From positions 992,001-1,056,000 of the forward strand of contig NZ_SDHX01000001.1 of NCBI RefSeq assembly GCF_004118375.1: a stretch of 64,000 bases of DNA, written 5' to 3'. The stretch's first letter is position 1. Each line of letters begins with the position of its first letter. This DNA comes from Oleiharenicola lentus. GTDB taxonomy: Bacteria > Verrucomicrobiota > Verrucomicrobiia > Opitutales > Opitutaceae. A program made the position numbers and the translations under genes. Shown here piece after piece: positions 32,617 through 44,218 of this stretch. The notes below the pieces were generated by a model, which was not told where the DNA came from, ran no database searches, and worked only from the letters and a program-made list of their open reading frames with translations.

Positions 32617-34854
32617 TCAGTGGACGGTTTCCGGCACGGCGCAAACCTCGAGCAACTGAAGTTCTTCACCGCGCACGACCGCAACCGGGCGATTGGCGGC
32701 GGGAAGCGCGGCGGTCGAATGGGTCTTGGTCAGTGCCCCGGCGCTGAACCGCGCGGTGAGCACGCGCGTCGCGGCGGGCGACTTCGGGTCGGCGGGATCG
32801 GAGGGCGTGGCATCGGTCCAGCTGATGACGACCGGGAGCTGCGCTCCCGGCTGGGTCGCCATCCGCGGAAAACCGCTGGCGCGGACCGCGCTGGTGGCGG
32901 CGACCTGCAGGGGGGCGGAGAGCCGCCCATTAGGGAAGAGGCGGCGCACATAGAGGCCGGCGGCGTTGTTTTCGCTGCGGGCTTCGAGCCAGGAGATGAC
33001 CGCCGAGCCGTCGGAGAGGGTCACGAGGTCGACCCGCCCAATGGGGCGGCCGAGGTCGATGGGCACCGCGGGGCCGAAGGTGTGGCCGCCGTCCGTGGAT
33101 AACTTCGCCTGCACCTTCGCGACGCCGGCGGCGGCGGTGAACCAGGCGATCGCCGTGCGTTCCCCCAACGCATCGGCGGCGGGGCCGTTGACGGGGCAGG
33201 CGGGGATCTTCCAGCCGTCGTCGTGGAGGGTATGCGGTTTTCCCCAAGTGGCGCCGTCGAAGAGTGCGACCCAGTTGTCGCGGGTCTCGTCCGGCAGGTG
33301 CCCGCGGTAGGCCACCAGGACGCGGTCGCCGGGCAGCGTGGCCAGCGTGGTTTGACAGCAGGTGCAGACATCGGGATCGACGATCCACTCCTGCAGCGTC
33401 GTGCCGTCGGGGCCGAGCAGGCGGGACTTCAGGCGCATCGAGGGGGCGTAGGGCGCGTTCGGATCCTTGGCTGGACGCGGCGCGTTGGGATCGCGCTTCA
33501 CGCGCGGGGCGTTCGGATCCCGCACGCGGGCGCTTTCGAGCCAGACGGACAGCACGCGGCCACCGCTGAGCGGGGCGAGGCTGACGAACTCGTGGCCGAG
33601 CGGCGCGGGCTCGGACCACGAAGCGCCACCATCGGCGGAGCGCGCGAACCAGCCGTCGTAACCGTGGCTGTCCTCGCCGGGCTGGCGTTGGAACCACTGG
33701 GCCCAGAGCTGGCCGTCGGTGCCCACGATGAGCGTGGCGAAGTCGGCCCAATTTTCCATGAGCAGCGGCGTGCTCACGATGAGGCGCATTTCCGACCACG
33801 TCTCAGCGCCGGGCGCAAGGGTGGCGAGCCAGAGGCCGCGTTCGCCCTCCTGCCGGCCGGCGCCGGAGCACGTTTGATAAACCGTGCCATCAGGGCCGCG
33901 GAAGAGGCTCGATTCGCCGGAATCGGCCGGACAGTGCGAGGACAGCGGCGTGACGGCGGGCGCGGGTTTGGGGGCGGGCAAGCGCTCGAGAAACACTTTG
34001 GGCGACCAAGTGGTGCCGTCCACGCGGTGGACGATCTTGCCCTGCGGGTTGATCAGGATCGTGGCAAGGGTGTGCTTCAGGAAGTTCTCGCCGGGCTCGA
34101 CGATGACGCCGAACTGGACGAGCAGGTCGCGCACCGCGCCCTCGGGGCCGGTGAGGAAGTGGAAATTCTTCCCATCGATGCCGCGGGCCTCGGCGTAGCT
34201 TTTCAGAACGGGCGGCGTGTCGTAGGCCGGGTCGAGGGTGATGGAGAGCAGTTCGAGGTCGTCGCGGCCCTGTTCGCGGGCCGTGCGCTGCAGGTCATAC
34301 ATGCGCGCGGTGGCGGCCGGACACATGGTCGCTATCGGGCAACGCGTGTAGATGAAATTCATCACGACCCACTTTCCCCTGACCCGGTTGATGGCGAAGG
34401 TCTCGCCCTGTTGGTCATAGAGCGTAAATTGCGGGACGGTTTCGCCGATCTCACGGTAGGCGCCCTTGCCCCGCATGGAGGTTTCCTGGCGCAGTTGGCC
34501 CGCCGCCGCAGCGATGGTGGCCTCCTTCACGGGGTCGAGGGGCACGATGTCGAAGAGCCGCAGCGTGCCCGAGCCGTCATCCACGAGGCGTGCGCGAAAC
34601 CGCCGACCCTCGGCGAGCTTCGCGCGCTCCGCGGCCTCGACAATGAACTCCATTGTCATGGGCGGCATGTAACCCGGAATCTCGTCGTGCTTCGCGATGA
34701 TGGCGTTGCGCTCGGGCGTGAGCGCCACGACCTCGCCGGTCAGGGCGTATTCCTTCGGTTGCGGCGCGCTGGACGCTGGCAAGGCTGCGGCCGGCGGTTC
34801 CTGGCGGGAACAGCCGGCAACGGTGAGAACGAGCAGGGCGAGCAGCGCGCGCAT
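32617..34854 (-). CDS. Lipoprotein fusion: CusF-like + SCO1/SenC-like + propeller (sialidase-like) domains
   Basis: 745 residues. Lipobox VAGC (residues 12-15). Domain 1 (about 33-108) is a second CusF-like module with AKHDEIPGYMPPMTMEF. Domain 2 (about 130-300) is an SCO thioredoxin fold: VPQFTLYDQQGE, VVMNFIYTRCP, and the distal His in LKHTLATILINP. The cysteines are C-x5-C (CPIATMC), not the C-x3-C of classical Sco1. Domain 3 (about 310-745) is a BNR/propeller-like region with repeated SADGGASW and STDGGHTF blades, a DVCTCCQTT motif and a low-complexity stretch with three DPNAP units. It may deliver copper to cytochrome oxidase or read extracellular copper. Confidence 0.85.
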   Translation of the reverse strand: MRALLALLVLTVAGCSRQEPPAAALPASSAPQPKEYALTGEVVALTPERNAIIAKHDEIPGYMPPMTMEFIVEAAERAKLAEGRRFRARLVDDGSGTLRLFDIVPLDPVKEATIAAAAGQLRQETSMRGKGAYREIGETVPQFTLYDQQGETFAINRVRGKWVVMNFIYTRCPIATMCPAATARMYDLQRTAREQGRDDLELLSITLDPAYDTPPVLKSYAEARGIDGKNFHFLTGPEGAVRDLLVQFGVIVEPGENFLKHTLATILINPQGKIVHRVDGTTWSPKVFLERLPAPKPAPAVTPLSSHCPADSGESSLFRGPDGTVYQTCSGAGRQEGERGLWLATLAPGAETWSEMRLIVSTPLLMENWADFATLIVGTDGQLWAQWFQRQPGEDSHGYDGWFARSADGGASWSEPAPLGHEFVSLAPLSGGRVLSVWLESARVRDPNAPRVKRDPNAPRPAKDPNAPYAPSMRLKSRLLGPDGTTLQEWIVDPDVCTCCQTTLATLPGDRVLVAYRGHLPDETRDNWVALFDGATWGKPHTLHDDGWKIPACPVNGPAADALGERTAIAWFTAAAGVAKVQAKLSTDGGHTFGPAVPIDLGRPIGRVDLVTLSDGSAVISWLEARSENNAAGLYVRRLFPNGRLSAPLQVAATSAVRASGFPRMATQPGAQLPVVISWTDATPSDPADPKSPAATRVLTARFSAGALTKTHSTAALPAANRPVAVVRGEELQLLEVCAVPETVH

Positions 34855-34863
34855 GAGTCGGTC

Positions 34864-35256
34864 TTATTTGGCCGGCTTCATGTCCTCGAGCCAGAAGCCG
34901 TCGGTCTTTTCCACGAGCGTGCCGGTGATGGCCTGACCCTTGACGGCGGCCTTGAGGGTCGCGGCGTCGACCTGGAAGAGCATGGTCATGGCCATCATGT
35001 AGCCCGGGATCTCCTCATGTTTGACTAGCAGGGCGGACTTTTCTGCGAGGATGTCGACGATGACGCCCTTGAGCGGGTAACGCTTGGCTTGTTCGGGCTT
35101 GGCGTCGTCGGCGGATGCCTCGGTGTTGCAGCAGCAGGTTTTCTTGCCCTTGCAGCAACCGCAGCCGCAGTTCTTGGCCTTGTCGTCGGACTTTTCACCG
35201 GCAAACAGCGCTGCCGGAATGGCGAGCAGCGCGAGAATGAGGCGGACAGTTTTCAT
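34864..35256 (-). CDS. Periplasmic CusF-like copper-binding protein with Cys-rich linker
   Basis: 130 residues from ATG at 35256 (signal peptide MKTVRLILALLAIPAALFA). A metallothionein-like stretch with nine Cys residues (CGCGCC then CCC, about 30-47) precedes the third CusF-like module of this operon: RYPLKGVIVDILAEKSALLV, KHEEIPGYMMAMTMLF, GFWLEDMKP. The two parts together should hold several Cu(I) ions. It sits between the TonB receptor gene (20 bp) and the SCO fusion gene (9 bp), a clear operon. It looks like a copper scavenger or shuttle. Confidence 0.87.
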   Translation of the reverse strand: MKTVRLILALLAIPAALFAGEKSDDKAKNCGCGCCKGKKTCCCNTEASADDAKPEQAKRYPLKGVIVDILAEKSALLVKHEEIPGYMMAMTMLFQVDAATLKAAVKGQAITGTLVEKTDGFWLEDMKPAK

Positions 35257-35276
35257 GAGGCTGATGTTTGGGGCGT

Positions 35277-37508
35277 TCAGAACGTGAATCGGGCGCTCAG
35301 CTCGAAGCTGCGCGGGTCGGCGAGGCGCCACATGGTGGTGCCGGCGACGGGCTGGTATTCTTCGTCGAGGAGGTTGCGGCCGCGGAGCGTGAAGGTGACG
35401 TCGTTCCAAGTGTAGCTGGCGCCGGCATCAACCACGACGTAGCCTTCGGCGACGACAGAGTTATTGTTGTTGGCGAAGCGGTCGCTGACGTAGCGCACGC
35501 CGCCGTTGAGGGCGAAGGCCTGGGAGATACGCTTCACGACGAAGGCGCTCGCGACCCACTCGGGGACGTTGGAGGGCGTGTTGCCGGTGCGGGAGATGAC
35601 GCCCGTGCCGAGGTTCTCGGCGAAGCTGCCATACCAGGCGTCGGTCCAGGCGACGTTGCCCTCGAGACGCCAGCCGTCAGCCGGCGAGAAACCGGCGGCG
35701 AGTTCGACGCCGCGGGAATTCTGCGCGCCGATCTGCTGGCTGATGCGCAAGCCGGTGAGCGGGTCGAGGGTGGAGGCGAGGATGTTGTTCTTCTCGATGT
35801 CGAACAGCGCCAGGGTGAAGTCCACCTTGCCGCCGACGAGGGAGCCCTTGGCGCCGATCTCGAACTGGCGGCCGGTCTGGAGGGCGAAGTCGTTCGACGT
35901 GGCGGTGAAGCTGACGAGCTGGGTCGTCGGCTCGGCGGCGCGGCTGTAGCTGGCGTAGAGGTTCAGGTCCTTGCGGACGGACCACACGACGCCGGCGCGG
36001 CCCGTGAGCGGGGAATAGCCTTTCTCGTAGCGCGCGAAGGTCGGGTTGGCCGGCGTGACAAGGGTGTCGCGGGTCAAATCGATGGTGTCGTGGCGCAGGC
36101 CGGCGATGAGCTTCACGTCGGAGGTGACGTCGAGGGCGTTCTCCACATAGAAGGCGGCGGTCTCGATGATGACATGGGAGGTCTTCATGAAGTAATTCGC
36201 ATCTCCCGGGCCGGAGGTCTGGGCCGGGTTGAGCAGGCTGACGCTGCTGGCCGTGGTGGCGTAGCCGAAGGGCGTGCCGCCGCGGGTGAGGTTGTTGCGC
36301 TCGAAGAAGCCGCCGACGATGAGGCGGTTGGGGCGGCCGGCGATTGTGCCGCGGTGGATGAGGTCGAGACGGTTGCCGGCGAGCAGGTCGTCGCGGTAAA
36401 TGTGGAGGAACGAGGAGCGGGCGACGAGCTGAGTGACCGGGTTCCAGGTGTTGGTCTCGAGGTTGCGCCATTTGAGGAGTTGGGTGGCGACGTAGGCCTC
36501 GTTGCGCAGCTCGAGGTCGGGTGTCAGGCGCAGCTCGGCGCGGAGGCGGGAGAAGGTGTTCTCGGTCTTCGCGTAGTTATCGAGAATGTTGTAGTTGGTG
36601 CGGCGGGCGGCGTCGACGACGCGCGGGTTGACCATGCGGTCGGTGGCGCTGTTGAAGGTGCGGACCTCGACGTTGGTGTTGCCGGGGATGGTGGTGTTGA
36701 TCACGCCGTCGTAGACGACCGGGTTGCCGTAGTAGCTCTCGTTCCAGTCTTTCAGCAGGGTGGTGTTGAAGGAGAGCTTCAGCTTGTCGGTGGCCTGCCA
36801 CGCGAGAGCGGCGGCGACGGCGTCGTAGCGCTGGGCGTTGCGGTCCACGTAGCCCTGGGTCTCGTTGTGGCTGTAGTCCACGCGGGCGGTGACGGGGTGT
36901 TCCTTGGAGCCGAGCGGGAGCGGGCCGCCCCAGCCGAGGCCGATGCGGTAGCTGTCCCAGGCGCCGGCGCTGACGAAGGCCTCGCCGCGGGCGACGGGGC
37001 TGGGGGACTTGGAGAGGTAGTTGACCGCGCCGCCGACGGCGCCCTCGCCGAACATGAGCGAGGCCGGGCCCTTGAGAACCTCGACGCGGTCGAGGAGGAA
37101 GGAGTCCACGGTGCGCGAGGACTGCGACGCGGTGTTCTGGCGGATGCCGTCGCGCATGACGCTGACGCTGTTGGAGCCGAAGCCGCGGGTGGAGTAGGTG
37201 GGGATGGAGCCGAACTGGGTTCCACCGGTCATGCCGACGGCGGCCTCGACGGCCTCGACGGCGGTGCGCAGGCCGCGCAGCTGCATCACCTCCTGGGTGA
37301 CGACGGAGACGGAGACGGGCAGGTCGCGGTTGGCGAGGCCGAGGCGGGAGCCGGAAGCCGGGGCGGAGTCGAGGGGCAGGGAGAAGACGGCCTCCTTGCC
37401 GGCGTTGATCTCGAGCTTGTCGAGCTCGACGGTTTCGTTGGCCGTCTGCGCGCGCAGGAGCACGGCGGAGGCCAGGGTGGATACGGTGAAAAGAGTGCGG
37501 AAATGCAT
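35277..37508 (-). CDS. TonB-dependent outer-membrane receptor of the copper operon
   Basis: 743 residues from ATG at 37508, signal peptide to about residue 20. The plug starts PVSVSVVTQEVMQLRG and holds GFGSNSVSVMRDGIRQ and VEVLKGPASLMFGEGAVGGAVNYLSK, the siderophore-receptor type plug; the barrel ends in SARFTF with a terminal Phe. The frame continues far upstream but without a signal peptide, so that part is non-coding. The usual ligand would be a ferric siderophore; given the three copper-binding neighbours, uptake of copper or a copper chelate (like OprC/NosA receptors) is more likely, though not proven by the sequence. Confidence 0.9.
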   Translation of the reverse strand: MHFRTLFTVSTLASAVLLRAQTANETVELDKLEINAGKEAVFSLPLDSAPASGSRLGLANRDLPVSVSVVTQEVMQLRGLRTAVEAVEAAVGMTGGTQFGSIPTYSTRGFGSNSVSVMRDGIRQNTASQSSRTVDSFLLDRVEVLKGPASLMFGEGAVGGAVNYLSKSPSPVARGEAFVSAGAWDSYRIGLGWGGPLPLGSKEHPVTARVDYSHNETQGYVDRNAQRYDAVAAALAWQATDKLKLSFNTTLLKDWNESYYGNPVVYDGVINTTIPGNTNVEVRTFNSATDRMVNPRVVDAARRTNYNILDNYAKTENTFSRLRAELRLTPDLELRNEAYVATQLLKWRNLETNTWNPVTQLVARSSFLHIYRDDLLAGNRLDLIHRGTIAGRPNRLIVGGFFERNNLTRGGTPFGYATTASSVSLLNPAQTSGPGDANYFMKTSHVIIETAAFYVENALDVTSDVKLIAGLRHDTIDLTRDTLVTPANPTFARYEKGYSPLTGRAGVVWSVRKDLNLYASYSRAAEPTTQLVSFTATSNDFALQTGRQFEIGAKGSLVGGKVDFTLALFDIEKNNILASTLDPLTGLRISQQIGAQNSRGVELAAGFSPADGWRLEGNVAWTDAWYGSFAENLGTGVISRTGNTPSNVPEWVASAFVVKRISQAFALNGGVRYVSDRFANNNNSVVAEGYVVVDAGASYTWNDVTFTLRGRNLLDEEYQPVAGTTMWRLADPRSFELSARFTF

Positions 37509-37647
37509 GGTTGTGATGGTCGGGATGTGCGCGGGTTGACGCGGGCGCACAGGCGCGGCCCGAGGCGGGCGTGGAAGGAGACGCCGGGCGGAAAGGCCGC
37601 GGCGGGGAAACAGTGCCAGCGTGCAACACACCCCGCCCTGATGGGCA

Positions 37648-37665
37648 CCCCTCTTGATAGAGGGG
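37648..37665. repeat. 7-bp hairpin upstream of the TonB receptor
   Basis: CCCCTCT-TGAT-AGAGGGG. It lies 140 bp before the receptor start and 18 bp after the upstream small gene. It lacks a T tract, and no cobalamin or other riboswitch fold is evident around it. Confidence 0.45.
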
Positions 37666-37683
37666 ATCAGGATGTGTGCCGCT

Positions 37684-38085
37684 TCAGGCGCGCGGCGGGG
37701 GCACGGGCACCGAAACGGTGCGCGTGAGACCGGCCTCGTTGACGAGGCCCGGCCAGGCAATTTCGGGCGCGATCAGCACGGGGGCTGGCGTCCAGTCGGC
37801 GATCAAAAGGATTTTTTCCGTTCCACCACCGAGTGCGGCCTCGGTCGGCAGCTGCCGGCGCGCGGCGTCCTGGTTGCTTTGCGCAAGGGTGCACATCTCG
37901 CAGGGTGCGCTGCCGTCGAAGGTCAGTTCCAGAGCGTCGGCCACGGGCATCACCTGGGAGTATTCCTTGAACATCTTCGCCCAGGCGACGACCTGCACGA
38001 CATTCCACACCGCGCCGTTGGCACAAAGCCAGGCGAGCAGCAGGCAGGTCGTGGAGAGGGTGCGGCGCACGCGCTCCATGTGCAT
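37684..38085 (-). CDS. Small exported protein with CxxC, head of copper locus
   Basis: 133 residues from ATG at 38085 (second ATG at 38079 equally good). One hydrophobic segment (LSTTCLLLAWLCANGAVWNVV, about 11-31) acts as signal anchor; the mature part has CEMCTLAQ (C-x2-C) near residue 66. The same combination of short helix plus Cys pair occurs in DUF2946-like small proteins next to copper TonB receptors. Its role is unknown. It is 175 bp upstream of the receptor gene on the same strand and may be co-transcribed with it. Confidence 0.6.
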   Translation of the reverse strand: MHMERVRRTLSTTCLLLAWLCANGAVWNVVQVVAWAKMFKEYSQVMPVADALELTFDGSAPCEMCTLAQSNQDAARRQLPTEAALGGGTEKILLIADWTPAPVLIAPEIAWPGLVNEAGLTRTVSVPVPPPRA

Positions 38086-38172
38086 GGCCTCCGGGCGAGT
38101 CGCAAGCCGGGAATGTGTCAGGCGGGCTGGGTATGAGCGCAGCTTGCTGCGAAATAAGCCGCGGATCACGGC

Positions 38173-40131
<1,959 letters not shown>

Positions 40132-40290
40132 GCCGCGCCTCCGATGGAGCGGGTGGACAGGGCGGTGTTGGCGGACAATGGGGACATGATTTACTGTGAC
40201 GCTGGTGGGGTTGACCGGCGACTGGCCCGCGATCACGAGAACTTCTTATGACACGCCGTGCAAGCTGCAAACGACGATCCGCCGGCCGGC

Positions 40291-41319
40291 TCAGGCCGTT
40301 TTGAAAACGAAGACCTGGCCCTTCTCCGTGCCGACGGCGAGCAGCGCATCGTCGCCACGCCAGGCAAACCTCGTGGCGGCGGACGGCATGGTGACCTCGG
40401 CAACCATCGGGTTCTTGCGCGTCGGCATCCAGAGCGTGAATTCACCCTTGGCGGAGCCGGAGGCGAGCAGGCTGTGGCTGTGCTGGAAGGCGAGGGCGCA
40501 CACGCGCGCATCATGCGGCAGCAGCAAGGGCTCGCGGCCCTCGGGACCCGCACCGGAGCAGTCCCACACGCAGGCGTCACGGCCGCCGCCGGTGGCCAGC
40601 CACTTCGAGTCGGAGCTGAAAGAGAGTTCCTTGAGCCGCGTTTCATAGCCGCTCATGTGCAGTTCCAGGTCGGCCTCGGCCGGGGCCCACAGATGCACGG
40701 CGTTGTCGTGGCAACCGGCGACGAGCCAGCGCCCGTCGGGCGACCACGTGAGCGCGTAGATGGCGTTGCCGTAGGGGAACTCCTTGAAAGCGGAGAAATC
40801 GGAGGTTTTCCAGAGGGCCACGTGGCCGAAGCACGCCGCCGCGAGGGTGGCGCCGCCGGGTTTCATGGCGAGCGCGCTGATGGTCTTGGGCGCGTCGGGG
40901 AAGGCGTGCGCGATCGTGCCGTCGGGTTTGATGGCGACGAGTTTCCGGCCGGCGGCGGCGAAGAGCAGCGGAGTGCTGAGCGCGGAAGGCTGAGCGCCGG
41001 ATGATTGCCAGGTGAGATGCTCGACCCAGGCGTTGCCCAGTTTTGCCTCGGCGGTCTGCGCCCCGGTGGCCGGGCTCCACAGTCGCACGCAGCCGTCCTG
41101 CCCACCCGTCGCAAGGAGGGTGCCGTCAGGCGACCAGCCGAGGCAGTTCGTGCCGTCGGTGTGGCCGGCGAGGGTGTGCTTCTCGGCTCCGGTGGTCGCG
41201 TCGAAGAGCGTGACGCTGCCGCTTTGCGCCGCCGCGGCCAGCAGCAGGCCGTCGGGCGACCAGGCGAGGTCGATGGCGTAGTCGTCGAGGGCGGCGGCCC
41301 AGTGCTTGGCGAATTGCAT
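40291..41319 (-). CDS. WD40-repeat protein
   Basis: 342 residues from ATG at 41319. About seven WD40 repeats with the typical W-S-P-D-G and L-W/L-F ends: AWSPDGLLLAAAAQSG, GWSPDGTLLATGGQDGCVRLW, WSPDGRWLVAGCHDNAVHLW, SSDSKWLATGGGRDACVWD. That number closes one cytoplasmic propeller with no extra catalytic domain and no signal peptide. It probably acts as a protein-interaction scaffold. Such stand-alone bacterial WD40 proteins are often found near COG0523 GTPases in Verrucomicrobia; here that GTPase is 4 kb away. Diverges from the heme-protein gene. Confidence 0.9.
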   Translation of the reverse strand: MQFAKHWAAALDDYAIDLAWSPDGLLLAAAAQSGSVTLFDATTGAEKHTLAGHTDGTNCLGWSPDGTLLATGGQDGCVRLWSPATGAQTAEAKLGNAWVEHLTWQSSGAQPSALSTPLLFAAAGRKLVAIKPDGTIAHAFPDAPKTISALAMKPGGATLAAACFGHVALWKTSDFSAFKEFPYGNAIYALTWSPDGRWLVAGCHDNAVHLWAPAEADLELHMSGYETRLKELSFSSDSKWLATGGGRDACVWDCSGAGPEGREPLLLPHDARVCALAFQHSHSLLASGSAKGEFTLWMPTRKNPMVAEVTMPSAATRFAWRGDDALLAVGTEKGQVFVFKTA

Positions 41320-41488
41320 TCGCCCGCAACTTGCGCGCGAGCGCGGTACCGTGCAAGGCGCGAGTGTCTGCTCAGGCGGGCGTCCGTCTCTGGATCGTGT
41401 GACTGTCCTCCCAGCCGCGCAACGCGAGCCTTGCCCTGCGCGGTTGGCCCGGTTTGCTGGCTCGGTTCCGTCAACCCCGACCCACGCC

Positions 41489-44200
41489 ATGACGTTTGTT
41501 CCACGCCCCGCCGCCGCCCTGTTGCTGTCCCTGTTGCCCGCTGCGCTGCTTGCGCAGGCCCCGGCCCCCGCCACTCCGGAAGCTCCGCCCCCGCCGGCGC
41601 TCGTGCCGGCGACCGGCTTCGCCGTGCCGGAGGGATTCGAGATCACCGTGTGGGCGCAGGCCCCGATGCTGCGCAACCCGACTAACATGGATGTGGACTA
41701 CAAGGGCCGCATCTGGGTGGCCGAGGGGGTCAACTACCGCAGTCACGACGACCGCGACAAGGCCGGCGACCGCATCGTCGTGCTGGAGGACACCGACGGC
41801 GACGGCACGGCCGACTCGAGCCACGTGTTCATTCAGGAGCCCGCCCTCGGCGCCCCGCTCGGCCTCGCGGTGCTGGACAACAAGATCATCGTTTCCAACG
41901 CGCCCGACCTGATCGTCTATACCGACGTGGACCGCAACGCCCGCTGGGACGCCGCCGTGGACAAACGCGAGGTGCTGCTCACCGGTTTCAACGGCAAGAA
42001 CCACGACCATTCGCTGCACTCCGTGACGGTCGGGCCCGACGGCCGCTGGTATTTCAGCCAGGGCAACAACAGCGCGCACTTCACCGACCGCGCCGGCCGG
42101 ACCTTCCGCGTCGGCAGCTCCTACGAGCCGACCTGGGGCAAGGCCGCGCCGCCCATCTACAGCTGGAAACCCACCCAGCTCGCCGGCGCCAAGAGCGACG
42201 ACGGCCACGTCTATGTCGGCGGCTTCACCGTGCGCATGAAGCCCGACGCCACCGGCACGGAGATCATCGGCCACAACTACCGCAACAGCTACGAGCAGAC
42301 GGTCACGTCGTTCGGCGACGTTTTCCAAAACGACAACGACGACCCGCCCGCCAGCCGCACCAGTCACGTGCTTGAATACGGCAACGCCGGCTTTTTCTCC
42401 CGCGACGGCAAGCGCATCTGGTGGGCCGACCGGCGGCCGGGCCAGGATATTCCCACGTCCGAGTGGCGGCAGGAAGACCCGGGCGCGATGCCCGCCGGCG
42501 ACATCTACGGCGCGGGCGCGCCGACCGGCATCGCCTACTACGAGGCCGACGCCTTCGGTCCCGAGTGGCGCGGCTTGCTGCTCAGCGCCGAGGCGGCGCG
42601 CAACACGATCTTCGGCTACCGGCCCAAGGCCGACGGGGCGGGTTTCAAGTTGGAGCGCTTCAACTTTGTGACGAGCAATCCGGCGCAGGTGCTCGCCGGC
42701 ACCGATGCGCTGCGCGGGCGCGTCAGCCAGGAGCTGCACACGTTCTTCCGTCCCTCCGACGTCATGGTCGGGCCCGACGGCGCCGTCTATATCGCCGACT
42801 GGTTCGACCCGCGCGTGGGCGGACACCAGGACTTCGACAACCTGACCGCCGGCGCCATCTACCGCGTCGCGCCGAAGGGTTTCAAATCGGTCGTGCCCAA
42901 GTTCGACCTCGCCACGACCGAGGGCCAGCTCACCGCGCTGAAGAGCCCGGCGGTGAACGTGCGTTCACTTGGTTTCGTTGTGCTCAAGGCGCAGGGCGCC
43001 GCCGCGGTCGCGCCGGTCGCCGGCCTGCTGGCCGACGCCAATCCCTTCATCCGGGCCCGCGCCGTGTGGCTGCTTGCCGAACTCGGCTCCGAGGGACTCG
43101 CGCGCGTCGAAGCCCTGTTGGGCGACGCCGACGCGCAGATTCGGGCGACGGCCTTCCAGGCCCTGCGCCGGCAGAATCACCGCGTGCTCGTCCACGCTGC
43201 CAAACTCGCCGTCGATCCTTCGGCGGCCGTGCGCCGGCAAGTCGCCGTCGCGATGCGCGACGTGCCCCTCGCTGAGGCGAAGGACATTCTGCTCACGCTC
43301 GCGCGCGGTTATGACGGCGTCGACCGCACCTACCTCGAGGCCTGGGGCATCGGCTGCGCGGGCAAGGAAGCGGAAATTGCCGCCGCGCTGATCGCGACGC
43401 ACGCCGGGGCCGATCCGCTCAAGTGGACCCCAGCCTATGCGGGCCTGCTCTGGCGGCTGACACCCCATGCCGCTGCGCCGCAGTTCGCCGCGCGCGCGGC
43501 CGCGACCACGTTGTCGGAGAAAGACCGGCTCGCCGCCGTCACCGCGCTCGGCTTCATGCCCGGCAAGGCACCGGCGCTGGCCTTGGCCGACTTGGCGCAA
43601 AAGTCCGACGGCCTCGTGCAGCGGCAGGCGCTCTGGTGGCTGCTGAATTACAAGGACACGCGCTGGGCCGGTCTCGGTCTCGATGCCGAATTGAAGGCGC
43701 GGGGCCTTTACGATGCGACGACGGTGGTCGTGAACGAGAGCGTCGTGCCGGTGCCGGAACCGAGCAAGCTGCCTCCGGCCGCGGAGATCGCGGCGCTCAA
43801 GGGCGATGCGAAGCGTGGCGCCGCGCTCGTGAGTTCCTGCTACCTCTGTCACCGCATCGGCGACCAGGGTGTGGAATACGGCCCGAATCTCACCGCCTTC
43901 GCGAAGATGCAGACCACCGAGGTGGTCGTTGGGGCCATTGTGAATCCGTCGGCCGATATCGCCCACGGTTACGAAGGCACCACGGTCGAACTCAAGGACG
44001 GCCGGCTCGTGCAGGGCATGCAGGTGTCGGAGAGCGACCCGCTGGTCGTGATGAGCATGGGCGGTGTCACGCAGCTGATCCCCGCCGACCGTGTCGCCAA
44101 GAAGACCCGCATGAACCGCTCCCTGATGCTCAGCGCCGAGCAGCTCGGCCTGGACGCGCAGGCCGTCGCGGACCTGGTGGCGTATTTGAAGGGGCTCTGA
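41489..44200 (+). CDS. Secreted PVC-type propeller/HEAT/cytochrome protein
   Basis: 903 residues from ATG at 41489, signal peptide (MTFVPRPAAALLLSLLPAALLAQ). The N-terminal domain GFAVPEGFEITVWAQAPM with NPTNMDVDYKGRIWVAEG is the 'membrane-bound dehydrogenase' propeller (TIGR02604-like); HEAT-type repeats follow (about 480-640); near the end CYLCH at 784-788 is a c-type heme site of the TIGR02603 module (SCYLCHRIGDQGVEYGPNLT). These multi-domain proteins are abundant in Planctomycetes and Verrucomicrobia and thought to act in secreted sugar oxidation. The electron acceptor is unknown. Confidence 0.9.
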   Translation: MTFVPRPAAALLLSLLPAALLAQAPAPATPEAPPPPALVPATGFAVPEGFEITVWAQAPMLRNPTNMDVDYKGRIWVAEGVNYRSHDDRDKAGDRIVVLEDTDGDGTADSSHVFIQEPALGAPLGLAVLDNKIIVSNAPDLIVYTDVDRNARWDAAVDKREVLLTGFNGKNHDHSLHSVTVGPDGRWYFSQGNNSAHFTDRAGRTFRVGSSYEPTWGKAAPPIYSWKPTQLAGAKSDDGHVYVGGFTVRMKPDATGTEIIGHNYRNSYEQTVTSFGDVFQNDNDDPPASRTSHVLEYGNAGFFSRDGKRIWWADRRPGQDIPTSEWRQEDPGAMPAGDIYGAGAPTGIAYYEADAFGPEWRGLLLSAEAARNTIFGYRPKADGAGFKLERFNFVTSNPAQVLAGTDALRGRVSQELHTFFRPSDVMVGPDGAVYIADWFDPRVGGHQDFDNLTAGAIYRVAPKGFKSVVPKFDLATTEGQLTALKSPAVNVRSLGFVVLKAQGAAAVAPVAGLLADANPFIRARAVWLLAELGSEGLARVEALLGDADAQIRATAFQALRRQNHRVLVHAAKLAVDPSAAVRRQVAVAMRDVPLAEAKDILLTLARGYDGVDRTYLEAWGIGCAGKEAEIAAALIATHAGADPLKWTPAYAGLLWRLTPHAAAPQFAARAAATTLSEKDRLAAVTALGFMPGKAPALALADLAQKSDGLVQRQALWWLLNYKDTRWAGLGLDAELKARGLYDATTVVVNESVVPVPEPSKLPPAAEIAALKGDAKRGAALVSSCYLCHRIGDQGVEYGPNLTAFAKMQTTEVVVGAIVNPSADIAHGYEGTTVELKDGRLVQGMQVSESDPLVVMSMGGVTQLIPADRVAKKTRMNRSLMLSAEQLGLDAQAVADLVAYLKGL

Positions 44201-44218
44201 GCGGCTCAACCTGGTCGG

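Noticed and set aside
37509-37683. Riboswitch (cobalamin or other) before the TonB receptor
   Set aside because: Only a 7-bp hairpin is seen, no conserved box or multi-helix fold.
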